Below, one piece after another: positions 23,712 to 31,872 of a stretch of 45,875 bases of DNA (its first letter is position 1; each line of letters opens with the position of its first letter). Source of the DNA: Bacillota bacterium (lineage in GTDB: Bacteria > Bacillota > Clostridia > Lachnospirales > Lachnospiraceae). The notes below the pieces were generated by a model. The model worked only from the letters and a program-made list of their open reading frames with translations, searched no databases and was not told the DNA's origin. The DNA lies in the NCBI GenBank assembly GCA_023392995.1, contig JAEWMZ010000424.1, forward strand, positions 1-45,875, given 5' to 3'. The position numbers and the translations under genes were made by a program.

Positions 23712-26231
23712 TTACCGCTCTATTTCAGAAGGCAGTAGACTGAGCTCATACAGCTTAATCTCATGGGGAAGAATATCGGTATTAATATAGAATTCAGAGC
23801 TGATCTGCTGCCGACTTCCCTTATAGAGCGGTGTTGACCGACTCTTTAGATAGGAGATATCTTCAAGGGAGAGATACTCTGGCGAACCCATCCTGAGCCA
23901 ATTGTCAAAGCTGCTGCCCTCTGCTTGGTTAACACAGTATTCCTTAATGGAATAAAGGCCTTCCGTTAATCCAGTCAAATGCAGCCGAAGCTCTTTCCTG
24001 TAATCATTCTGGAATACCTCATACCGGCTGAGGAAATCGATCGCTGAGGTATCCCTCTTTCGGTATAGCTGATCAAAATGGCAGTAGTGATAGAGCAGCA
24101 CCTGATAGCCGGAGGGACTGGAGGTAATATAGTATCCGTCCCCTGCCTTCAGAACCTGAGTTCCAAGTTTATTTAAAATCCAAAAGGCGTGATAGGCAGC
24201 CTTTTTTATGCCGTTGCTGGTTATGAGACCAAGCCCGCCATGATAGGTTAGGTGGGAGGGATAGGTCTCCTCAATGAAGTCCGTCAGAGTCCAATATCCA
24301 AAGCTTTCAGCCTGATCCATATTTTCAACCAGGTTTTTAACCAGATAGGCTGCCTTGTAACAGGTGTCATTGGTTAAATCCCGGTGCCAGGTGGTTGAAT
24401 TCCATTCCGTGATGTGCAGCTGCTCCCGTTGATAGCCGTAAGGAGCAATGGCTTCCTTGACTACATTCAGCGAATAATGCAGAAAGTTCTCATTTTCGGA
24501 AATGACGGATTTGACCGGAGGCTGCTCTGCCTGAATTGCTGCCGGCTGACTTTGAAGAAGGTCAGGATAGCAGTGGATGGAGATAAAATCGGGGGAGCAG
24601 GCCTTTGAGCGGCCATAACTAAGATACTGCTCAAGGTATTGCAAGCCATAGTCGTGATTGGTAAGAATGGCTGGTCCACCAAGCTTTAGCTCCCCGGAGA
24701 TCTTCTTTACTACATGATAGGTATTTTCATAAAAGGTTAAGTAATCCTCCTCGGAATCGTGCCAGAATAAATACCTCATATCGGGCTCATTCCAAAACTC
24801 AAAATACCATTGTTCCACCTCTTTTTGCCCAAAGCTTTCAATGCAATGCAAGAGAAAGGAGCGAACTAGATAATTCCATTTCTCCATATCCTTTGGCATA
24901 CTGATGACACTGCTATTATAGAAGACAGTCTGTTGTGATTTTGCTAATTTGGAGGGCATAAAACCAAGCTCAATAAAGGGACGCAGACCTATGCTCAAAA
25001 GAAAATGAATCAAGCTGTCAACATACGTAAAATTCAAGACCGGCTTACCCTCGGTATTCTCATCATATACCATCATTCCATCATCAAAAATTCCATGAAA
25101 ACGAAGATAGCGAAAACCAATCTCGGCTTGCAGCAGCGTTAGCTGCCGCTGAACCTCGGCATTTAATCCGATACGGGCATTCCCGATGGTAATCAGATTT
25201 TTCCACTTATGTTGCAGGTGTTTACCTGGGAGGCTTACATCCGCACTTCCCAGATCCTGAAAGAAATCAGACTCCTTTTCCTGCATGGGAAGGGGCTCGT
25301 TTTTTTTCAGATATTTTAACAAGGGCTGGAACACATCTGTGTTTGCTAGTTCAAAATAATTTAAAAAAGAGTTTTTATCGGTATTAACAGGGCTTAAATT
25401 ACCGGCTACCTTCTTTCTGTACTGCCCGGGGGTATCGGAATAAACCTTTTTAAATAAATTCAAAAAGGATATTTCGTTTGGAAAACCATTTTGCAGTACA
25501 ATTTGAGAAATAGGATAGTCCGTATAGAGAAGATCCTTGACGGCATGCTCCAACCGTATGCTGTTAACATAATCTAAAAAGGTTGTTCCGACATATTTCT
25601 TGAAAAACTTGGAAAGATAGGATACGGATAAGTATTCTTGTTTTGCCAGAGAATTCAGTGAAATATCCTGGGAGTAATTCTCATTGATATAGCTTAGAAT
25701 TCTTGAGAGCCGGTCAAAGTATTTCTCGCTGCTTTTCAGGTTCGGCTCTGTGGTCTCCAGGCTGAAATTACGGTACAGGAGATGGAGTAATTCCAGCAGG
25801 AGGCTTTGAAGCTTTAATTCCTGTCCCCGTTCATTTTTGCTGGAAGTCCAAAGCATATTGGCTAACAGGGTTCTGATTTGATTAAAGCGGCTTTGCTGAT
25901 TCTCGGAAAAAAGGAAGGAATTACAATGGAAGCGGATACTATCATCAACCTCAATGTGAGCCTTCAAATATTCAACCGGTATCTGAAGGGCTAAGATAAG
26001 ATTATCCTCCAAGGAGCTGGTGGAGTGGATTTCGTTGGAATTGATCACAATGATATCCTCAGCCTTAAGCTCATAAACAAAGCTGCCCAGAGAGAGTTTC
26101 ACTTTGCCCGACAGAATAAATAGCAGCTCAATGGATTCGTGCCAATGATTTTGGACATAATTAACCTTATGCACAAACAAATTAACCGGAAAGGTTTTGC
26201 TAAATTTTATTGATTCATAGATATAGTCCAA
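23712..26231 (-). CDS. AraC regulator fused to a GH39 glycosidase domain
   Basis: An 839-residue fusion. Residues about 1-140 are a cupin sensor (HWHESIELLFILSGKVKLSL), 175-280 a double helix-turn-helix of AraC type (NYSQDISLNSLAKQEYLSVS, YLSKFFKKYVGTTFLDYVNS, GFPNEISFLNLFKKVYSDTP), and about 350-790 a GH39 beta-xylosidase-like barrel. The GH39 acid/base E482 (FEFWNEPDM) and nucleophile E609 (HITEWNS) are both present. It has no signal peptide. The domain may act as a sugar sensor or as a working enzyme. The start at TTG 26231 is preferred because GGGAGG lies 7 bases before it; the upstream in-frame TTG overlaps that site. It is divergent from a GH3 gene that it probably regulates. Confidence 0.93.
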   Translation of the reverse strand: MDYIYESIKFSKTFPVNLFVHKVNYVQNHWHESIELLFILSGKVKLSLGSFVYELKAEDIIVINSNEIHSTSSLEDNLILALQIPVEYLKAHIEVDDSIRFHCNSFLFSENQQSRFNQIRTLLANMLWTSSKNERGQELKLQSLLLELLHLLYRNFSLETTEPNLKSSEKYFDRLSRILSYINENYSQDISLNSLAKQEYLSVSYLSKFFKKYVGTTFLDYVNSIRLEHAVKDLLYTDYPISQIVLQNGFPNEISFLNLFKKVYSDTPGQYRKKVAGNLSPVNTDKNSFLNYFELANTDVFQPLLKYLKKNEPLPMQEKESDFFQDLGSADVSLPGKHLQHKWKNLITIGNARIGLNAEVQRQLTLLQAEIGFRYLRFHGIFDDGMMVYDENTEGKPVLNFTYVDSLIHFLLSIGLRPFIELGFMPSKLAKSQQTVFYNSSVISMPKDMEKWNYLVRSFLLHCIESFGQKEVEQWYFEFWNEPDMRYLFWHDSEEDYLTFYENTYHVVKKISGELKLGGPAILTNHDYGLQYLEQYLSYGRSKACSPDFISIHCYPDLLQSQPAAIQAEQPPVKSVISENENFLHYSLNVVKEAIAPYGYQREQLHITEWNSTTWHRDLTNDTCYKAAYLVKNLVENMDQAESFGYWTLTDFIEETYPSHLTYHGGLGLITSNGIKKAAYHAFWILNKLGTQVLKAGDGYYITSSPSGYQVLLYHYCHFDQLYRKRDTSAIDFLSRYEVFQNDYRKELRLHLTGLTEGLYSIKEYCVNQAEGSSFDNWLRMGSPEYLSLEDISYLKSRSTPLYKGSRQQISSEFYINTDILPHEIKLYELSLLPSEIER

Positions 26232-26308
26232 GTCAGTTCCTCCCAAATTATGACTGTATTTATATTATTATAGCATCTGAGGAGTTGGAATTATAGGCTA
26301 AGTTTCAT

Positions 26309-26385
26309 TTTTTGTCCTCTGGATAAAAATAAGGTGGAGCGGATGAAAAAATGAGGAGATAAATTGAAACAAAACTGGACAAAAA
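26309..26385. promoter_or_regulatory. Candidate AraC-type operator sites in the GH39/GH3 divergent region
   Basis: TTTTTGTCC occurs at 26309-26317 on the plus strand, and TTTTTGTCCAGTTTTG at 26370-26385 on the minus strand. The latter matches 15 of 16 bases of the site inside the araC promoter at 11325-11340. A minus-strand TATAAT at 26267-26272 is the likely -10 box of the AraC-GH39 gene. Confidence 0.5.
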
Positions 26386-26492
26386 ATGCAAGGTATCAGC
26401 TGAGTGATTTCAATATAATAAAGCTATAGCTTCTGATAAGATAACTGCCGATACAGCAGAATCTTGCAAGGGCACTTGTGTCGTGTTTATTC

Positions 26493-26640
26493 GGTAATTG
26501 CGAAACAATATATGTGCTGTAATTGTACACAGCACATACTATTTCTTCGCGGGGTCGCTACCTACGGGCTTAGCGTCCGCTTCGAAACAGTATATGTTGT
26601 GTGTACAATAGCTCAATTTTCTGAGTTTCACAATTACCTA
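26493..26640 (-). mobile_element. 150-bp MITE family, copy d (148 bp)
   Basis: Ends GGTAATTGCGAAAC and GTTTCACAATTACCTA; inner arms ATTGTACACAGCACATACTA pair imperfectly with the TAGTATATGTTGTGTGTACAAT-like right arm. The core is more diverged than in other copies (CGGGGTCGCTACCTACGGGC replaces part of it). No flanking duplication is seen. It ends 67 nt before the GH3 start. The remaining 26232-26707 gap holds the promoter-proximal motifs listed separately. Confidence 0.83.
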
Positions 26641-26707
26641 CGATAAGATACGGATGCAAGGAAGGAGAAACGGTAGGCTTGCAGAATAACTTAAGGAGGA
26701 AAAAGAA

Positions 26708-28411
26708 GTGTTTGATTTAAGAGCAAAACCATTTTATTTAAACAACGAAGATATTGCGTGGGTGGAGCGTACCCTGGAAGGAATGACACAGGAGGAAAAG
26801 ATCTGTCAGTTATTTTGCCTGGTCGCTTATACCGATGATGAGAACCTGAGAAAATTCGCAGAAAAATATCAACCAGGCGGTTTGATGTGCAGACCTATGC
26901 CAGTAGAGCAGGTGGTGAACTCTGTTCGTATTCTTCAGGAAAATTCAAAGATTCCGATGCTGATTTCAGCAAATCTGGAAAAGGGTGGCAGCGGTATTGT
27001 TCAGGAAGGTACCTTTCTTGGTTCCCAGATGCAGGTTGCAGCTACCGATGAGGATGAAATGGCTTACAAGCTTGGTGTGGTTTGCGGTAGAGAAGGTGCT
27101 GCAGTTGGCGCTAACTGGGCATTCGCACCAATTATAGATATCGATTATAATTTTAGAAATCCAATTACCAATACAAGAACCCTTGGCTCCGACCCTGACC
27201 GGGTTCGTCGTATGGGTGTTCAATATGTGAAAGGCGTACAGGAGTATGGAGTAGCCGCATCCATTAAGCATTTCCCGGGAGATGGTATGGATGAGAGAGA
27301 TCAGCATCTGGTTACCTCCATTAATTCCATGTCCTGCGAGGATTGGGATAAGACTTATGGTGCTGCTTACAAAGCCTGCATCGAAGAAGGTGCTATGACG
27401 GTTATGGTGGGCCACATTATGCAGCCAGCTTATACGAAGAAATTTAATCCTGATATTGAGGATAAGGATATTCTTCCGGCAACCTTGTCCTATGAATTGG
27501 TGACACAGCTCTTAAAGGAACAACTTGGCTTTAACGGCTTGGTAGTAACAGATGCATCCACCATGGCAGGAATGACAATTCCGATGGGAAGACCAAAGTT
27601 AGTACCTCAGGCAATTGCTGCGGGCTGCGATATGTTCCTGTTTACCAAGAATGTAGACGAAGATTATGAATACATGAGAGCGGGCGTTAGGGATGGTATT
27701 GTAACTCAGCAGAGACTGGATGAAGCAGTGACTAAGATTCTTGCTTTAAAAGCAGCGTTAAAGCTGCATGAAAAACAAGTGAAGGGTACCTTGTTACCAG
27801 AGCTTGATGAGGCGAGAAAAGGAATCGGTACGAGTGAACACAAAGCTTGGGCAGCTGAATGTGCTGATAAAGCGATTACGCTTGTGAAGGAAGAGAAGGG
27901 TGTTCTGCCACTTAGTCCAAAGAAGTATAAAAAGGTGCTTTACTATGATATCGAGAGTCAACAGGGAGTTGCTTATTCTGTTAAAGCTGGAGTTGCAGAA
28001 GATTTACGAAAGAGACTGGAAGCGGAAGGCCTTGATATTGATGTATTTAAGCCGAATCCAGGCTACGAGGGATTAGCTACCCGCTATGACGAAATTGCAG
28101 ATAAATATGATTTGATTATTTATCTTGCCAATATGGCGACCAAGAGTAATCAGACCACGGTACGAATCGAATGGGCGCAGCCAATGGGAGCGAACGTGCC
28201 GGTATTTGTAAATGAAATTCCTACTATTTTTATCTCAGTGGAAAATCCGTATCATCTGCTGGATGTACCTAGAGTTAAAACCTTCATTAACACCTATAGT
28301 TCAGCAGACACTATCTTGGATTCATTGGTGGAGAAGCTGATGGGAAGATCCGAATTTAAAGGCACCAGCCCGGTGGATGCATTCTGCGGAATGTGGGATA
28401 CCAGATTATAG
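26708..28411 (+). CDS. Glycoside hydrolase family 3 protein
   Basis: A 567-residue cytoplasmic glycosidase. The GH3 barrel spans about 20-350: EEKICQLFCLVAY, LISANLEKGGSG, NWAFAPIIDIDYNFRNPITN, TRTLGSDPDRV, IKHFPGDGMDERDQHLVT and the nucleophile D282 in GLVVTDASTMAG. A C-terminal alpha/beta domain follows to the end. The KHFPGDG-x-DQH loop places it nearer the beta-N-acetylhexosaminidase-like branch than plant-type beta-glucosidases, but the NagZ His-Asp pair is not clearly conserved. The GTG start has AAGGAGG at good spacing. Context with GH39 and GH51 suggests a plant-sugar glycosidase; substrate is left open. Confidence 0.88.
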   Translation: MFDLRAKPFYLNNEDIAWVERTLEGMTQEEKICQLFCLVAYTDDENLRKFAEKYQPGGLMCRPMPVEQVVNSVRILQENSKIPMLISANLEKGGSGIVQEGTFLGSQMQVAATDEDEMAYKLGVVCGREGAAVGANWAFAPIIDIDYNFRNPITNTRTLGSDPDRVRRMGVQYVKGVQEYGVAASIKHFPGDGMDERDQHLVTSINSMSCEDWDKTYGAAYKACIEEGAMTVMVGHIMQPAYTKKFNPDIEDKDILPATLSYELVTQLLKEQLGFNGLVVTDASTMAGMTIPMGRPKLVPQAIAAGCDMFLFTKNVDEDYEYMRAGVRDGIVTQQRLDEAVTKILALKAALKLHEKQVKGTLLPELDEARKGIGTSEHKAWAAECADKAITLVKEEKGVLPLSPKKYKKVLYYDIESQQGVAYSVKAGVAEDLRKRLEAEGLDIDVFKPNPGYEGLATRYDEIADKYDLIIYLANMATKSNQTTVRIEWAQPMGANVPVFVNEIPTIFISVENPYHLLDVPRVKTFINTYSSADTILDSLVEKLMGRSEFKGTSPVDAFCGMWDTRL

Positions 28412-28445
28412 AGAAGAAATTTTTATAGCATATCCAGCTTTTCGG

Positions 28446-28631
28446 GAGCTGTTGCAATCGATAGCGCTGGGATATGACTTGCCATAATACAATGTCTGAC
28501 AGACATTTGATATGATTTATGCTGTATACGAACATATTCGTAGATATTCAGCGCATAATTCATATTGAATGTCTGTCCGTTTTTGTATGCGATAAGTTAT
28601 TTTTCAAGGTTTCTATTATGGCAGCTCTTTT
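28446..28631 (+). terminator. Terminator-like hairpin interrupted by a second palindromic element
   Basis: GAGCTGTTGC with a GGGATATGACTTGCC loop on the left, and GGCAGCTCTTTT on the right (28620-28631), resemble the compact hairpins at 17578 and 23598. An 80-bp inverted-repeat element (28498-28577) lies between the arms, which could explain the unusually long spacing. Confidence 0.5.
28498..28577. repeat. 80-bp inverted-repeat element in the GH3-hydF gap
   Basis: GACAGACATT-ATATGA-TTATGC on the left pairs with GC-CATAA-TCATAT-AATGTCTGTC on the right. The left tip is itself palindromic (AATGTCTGACAGACATT, 28491-28507). It contains no gene. With MITE copy e it fills most of the 28412-28939 gap. 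Confidence 0.7.
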
Positions 28632-28755
28632 GCATAATCTTCCCCAACAATTTAATTTATCTTGAGATGCGAAGAAAGAGTTGCTATAATAAGAGCAGCA
28701 ATTGTAGGGAAATGAAAGAGATATCGAGACTTACTGGAAGCAAAGATATCGTTAT

Positions 28756-28906
28756 AGGTAATTGCGAAACTCATTAACTGAAGATATTGTATACACAGCA
28801 GATACTATTTCGAAGCGGAAGCTAAGCCCGAAGGAAGCGTTGGAGCGTAGAAATAGTATGCGTTGTGTATACAATAGCAAAAACCATATAGTTTCGCAAT
28901 TGCCCA
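28756..28906 (+). mobile_element. 150-bp MITE family, copy e, with perfect 14-bp target duplication
   Basis: 151 bp with ends AGGTAATTGCGAAAC and GTTTCGCAATTGCCCA. It is flanked by identical 14-mers AAAGATATCGTTAT at 28742-28755 and 28907-28920, direct evidence of insertion. Inner arms ATTGTATACACAGCAGATAC and the right-arm GTATGCGTTGTGTATACAAT pair with few mismatches around the core CTAAGCCCGAAGGAAGCGTT. It ends 33 nt before the hydF start. A stop-free stretch reads through the element, but it is not a gene: it overlaps the repeat and varies between copies. Confidence 0.95.
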
Positions 28907-28939
28907 AAAGATATCGTTATCACGAAAGGATAGATGAAA

Positions 28940-30145
28940 ATGGGTCTTAATGATACACCATCCGCAGATAGAATTCACATCGGATTTTTTGGAAAAAGAA
29001 ATGCAGGTAAATCCAGCGTAGTCAATGCGGTTACAGGACAGGAGCTGGCGGTGGTTTCCGATGTTAAAGGAACGACGACAGATCCGGTATACAAAGCCAT
29101 GGAGCTTTTACCGATCGGTCCGGTTATGATTATCGATACACCTGGCATTGATGATGTCGGAATGCTGGGAGAATTAAGAATTCGCAAGACAAAACAAGTG
29201 CTTAATAAAACCGATGTGGCTATTTTGGTAATCGATTCAACTACTGGAAAATCCCCAGAGGATGAAGAATTAATCTCGTTCTTTCAGGAAAAGAATATTA
29301 ACTATCTAATCGTATATAATAAAATGGATTTACTGGAGGTTTGTCCGGCTCCGGGAGAACAGGAGATCTTTGTAAGTGCTAAGGATAAGAAGAATATAGA
29401 AGCTTTAAAAGAAAGAATCGCAGCTCTTGCACCGGTAGAGAATCAAAAGCTGAAGATTGTGGCTGACCTGATCAATCCTTCTGATTTTATTGTTCTGGTC
29501 ACACCCATTGATAAGGCTGCACCGAAGGGCAGACTGATCTTACCACAGCAGCAGACCATTCGCGACATTCTGGAAGCTGATGCAACGGCTATTGTAGTGA
29601 AGGAATATGAGCTGAGAGAAACGCTTTCGAATCTGGGGAAAAAGCCCAAGTTAGTAATTACAGACAGTCAGGTATTTGCAAAGGTATCAGCAGATACACC
29701 AAAGGATATTATGCTAACCTCCTTCTCCATTCTCTTTGCCAGATATAAGGGACTATTGGAGGAAGCGGTTAAGGGAGCGGTGGCGATCGAAACTCTGGAG
29801 GATGGAGATCATGTGCTCATCTCAGAGGGGTGTACCCATCACCGGCAATGTGATGATATTGGACAGGTTAAGCTTCCCAGATGGATTAAGAATTATACCG
29901 GAAAGCAGGTGAACTTTGAGTTTACCTCCGGGGGTGAATTCTATGAGGATTTAACAAAATATAAAATGATTGTACATTGCGGCGGCTGCATGCTGCCGGA
30001 AAGAGAAGTGAAATTCCGGATGAAATGTGCAGAGGATCAGAGGGTGCCGATCACCAATTATGGAATTTTAATTGCTTATATTCAGGGGATTCTAAAGAGA
30101 AGTCTGGAACCCTTCCCCCATATCTTAGCGGAAATTGAGGAGTAG
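28940..30145 (+). CDS. hydF: [FeFe] hydrogenase maturation GTPase HydF
   Basis: A 401-residue GTPase scaffold on which the di-iron subcluster of the H-cluster is assembled before transfer to hydrogenase. The N-terminal G domain shows GFFGKRNAGKSS (G1), GTTTDPV (G2), DTPGIDD (G3) and NKMD (G4). The C-terminal domain carries the iron-sulfur ligands C298-T-H300 and H346-C347-GG-C350, 45 residues apart as in known HydF. ATG 28940 is preferred over the ATG six bases upstream because GAAAGGA is 9 bases before it. HydE and HydG are not in the window. The next gene starts 4 bases after its stop. Confidence 0.97.
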   Translation: MGLNDTPSADRIHIGFFGKRNAGKSSVVNAVTGQELAVVSDVKGTTTDPVYKAMELLPIGPVMIIDTPGIDDVGMLGELRIRKTKQVLNKTDVAILVIDSTTGKSPEDEELISFFQEKNINYLIVYNKMDLLEVCPAPGEQEIFVSAKDKKNIEALKERIAALAPVENQKLKIVADLINPSDFIVLVTPIDKAAPKGRLILPQQQTIRDILEADATAIVVKEYELRETLSNLGKKPKLVITDSQVFAKVSADTPKDIMLTSFSILFARYKGLLEEAVKGAVAIETLEDGDHVLISEGCTHHRQCDDIGQVKLPRWIKNYTGKQVNFEFTSGGEFYEDLTKYKMIVHCGGCMLPEREVKFRMKCAEDQRVPITNYGILIAYIQGILKRSLEPFPHILAEIEE

Positions 30146-30149
30146 TGGA

Positions 30150-31487
30150 ATGCGCAAGGAGAAAGATAAGCTCGGTGAGATGGAATTGAGTGATGATATA
30201 GCCTATGGTTTACAGACTGCCCGTGCCAAAGATAATTTTGATCTTGGCTTTCGCAGAACGAATCTTAAGCTCATCTATGCCATTGTTAAAATCAAAAAGG
30301 CAGCAGCTCTTACCTATAGCAAGCTTGGAATTGGTAATAAAGAGGTGTATCAGGCGATTACAGAAGCCTGTAATCTGATTCTGACCGGGAGAGAGGATGC
30401 TCAGTTTGTGGTAGATGCTCTACAGGGCGGAGCAGGAACCTCCACGAATATGAATGTGAATGAAGTAATTGCAAATCTTGCTTTAAAGCTGTTAGGAAAA
30501 GCCTACGGAGAATATAGCTTTATTCATCCATTAGATGATGTTAATCGGGGACAGTCCACCAATGATGTATATCCGACGGCACTTCGGATTGCTGCGATTG
30601 AATTACTGAGGGAGGTCAGTGAGGCCTGTGCGAAACTTCAGCAATCTCTTCAAATGAAAGAAAATGAATTTGATGATATTAAGAAGCTGGGGCGCACGGA
30701 GCTAATGGACGCCATTCCGATTACCCTGGGTTCTGAATTCGGGGCTTATGCTCAGGCGATTGCCAGAGACAGGTGGAGACTGTATAAGGTTGAGGAGCGC
30801 TTAAGACAAGTGAATATTGGGGGGACGGCGGTGGGAACCTCCAATAATGCAGAACGCAAATACCGATTTGCCATCCTGGAGGAATTAAGAACGATGACAG
30901 ATATTGGGTTGGCGGCAGCGGAATACCCTATGGATATTACCCAGAATAATGACGTATTTGTAGAGGTGTCCGGGTTGTTGAAAGCCCTAGCTGTTAATTT
31001 GATTAAGATTTCCAATGATCTTCGGTTGATGAACAGCGGACCCCATGGAGGCTTTGGCGAGATCAAATTAGCACCGATGCAGCTGGGCAGTACAATTATG
31101 CCAGGGAAGATCAATCCGGTCATACCGGAGATGGTGATGCAGATCGGAATGAAGGTAATGGCAAATGATATGGCAATCACTACCGCAGCAGCGCACGGTG
31201 AATTTGAACTGAATGCATTTCTGCCTCTCATTGCGGATTCGTTGCTGGAGAGCCTAACCCTGCTTCAAAAAGCGGTAACAAGCTTTCGAACGAAATGTAT
31301 TGATCTTATCGAACCGGATAGAGAACGCTGTGAAGAGTTGCTGAGCCGATCCTATGCATTTGCAACCGGATACACGGCAAGACTTGGTTATGATACCGTG
31401 AGCCAGGTGATTGCGGAGCATGGCGGCAATACAGAGCTGATCAAAGAGACCTTGATGAAGCTGCAAAAGGACTTGGATTCGAATTAA
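30150..31487 (+). CDS. Aspartase/fumarase superfamily lyase in the hydF operon
   Basis: A 445-residue enzyme of the class II fumarase/aspartate ammonia-lyase superfamily: AGTSTNMNVNEVIANLAL, HPLDDVNRGQSTNDVYPT, LGRTELMDAIPITLG, GGTAVGTS and the signature GSTIMPGKINPVIPEM are all present. By those motifs it is nearest aspartate ammonia-lyase (aspartate to fumarate plus ammonia). Similar lyases occur beside hydrogenase maturation genes in clostridia, possibly supplying ammonia for the dithiolate bridge; that role is inference. AGGAG inside the end of hydF serves ATG 30150, so the genes are translationally close. Another lyase substrate such as argininosuccinate or adenylosuccinate is less likely. 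Confidence 0.88.
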   Translation: MRKEKDKLGEMELSDDIAYGLQTARAKDNFDLGFRRTNLKLIYAIVKIKKAAALTYSKLGIGNKEVYQAITEACNLILTGREDAQFVVDALQGGAGTSTNMNVNEVIANLALKLLGKAYGEYSFIHPLDDVNRGQSTNDVYPTALRIAAIELLREVSEACAKLQQSLQMKENEFDDIKKLGRTELMDAIPITLGSEFGAYAQAIARDRWRLYKVEERLRQVNIGGTAVGTSNNAERKYRFAILEELRTMTDIGLAAAEYPMDITQNNDVFVEVSGLLKALAVNLIKISNDLRLMNSGPHGGFGEIKLAPMQLGSTIMPGKINPVIPEMVMQIGMKVMANDMAITTAAAHGEFELNAFLPLIADSLLESLTLLQKAVTSFRTKCIDLIEPDRERCEELLSRSYAFATGYTARLGYDTVSQVIAEHGGNTELIKETLMKLQKDLDSN

Positions 31488-31537
31488 TCAGGCATAGTGT
31501 TTTCTCGTAAGAGTATCAGATTAACGCAGAAATCATT

Positions 31538-31560
31538 ACATTATAATCAATTTATAATGT
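31538..31560 (+). terminator. Weak AT-only hairpin after the lyase gene
   Basis: ACATTATAA / TTATAATGT forms a perfect but AT-only 9-bp stem with a 5-base loop. The 31488-31872 gap also contains a 14-bp direct repeat (TTCTGAAGATAAGA-like, 31682-31709) and MITE relic f; no gene is seen. Confidence 0.3.
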
Positions 31561-31791
31561 TTATGGAATAATAATCGGATATAATGATAGTAACACAGGC
31601 GGTAAAGCTTAAATAAGCTACCCATGGAAGCACAAGAATATGCGGATTTAAATGAAAACCATCAGCTTCTGCAAAGTAAGGTTCTGAAGATAAGATTCTG
31701 AAGATAAAGTAGCAGATGATAAGCAGCGATTGATAAATAAGCTGTTGATACAATAGAAAGGTCAGTTTAATGAACCCGCATTATTTAGTGA

Positions 31792-31841
31792 TAGGCAATA
31801 GCGAAACAATATCTTCGGTTAATGAGTTTCGCGAATAGCTA
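31792..31841 (-). mobile_element. Deleted MITE derivative of 50 bp (copy f)
   Basis: Only the two ends remain: TAGGCAATAGCGAAACAATA joined to TCTTCGGTTAATGAGTTTCG and a terminal GAATAGCTA. The junction lies at AACAATAT, a word present near both the right end and the inner left arm of complete copies, so a deletion between short direct repeats would produce it. It ends 31 nt before the next start codon. Confidence 0.75.
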
Positions 31842-31872
31842 TTTTTGATTTTACGAGGAGGATTCTATCGTT

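Noticed and set aside
26966..27415. Long minus-strand frame of about 150 codons inside the GH3 gene
   Set aside because: The plus-strand GH3 frame has all family motifs and a good ribosome site; the opposite frame has no recognisable domain or ribosome site.
28762..28950. Short stop-free frames containing KLSPKEALERRNS-like peptides, repeated at several places
   Set aside because: They lie within the 150-bp element copies, change length and frame from copy to copy, and are explained by the conserved core of the repeat rather than by a protein.
30752..31231. Minus-strand frame of about 160 codons inside the lyase gene
   Set aside because: It is a shadow of the conserved lyase coding sequence and has no support of its own.
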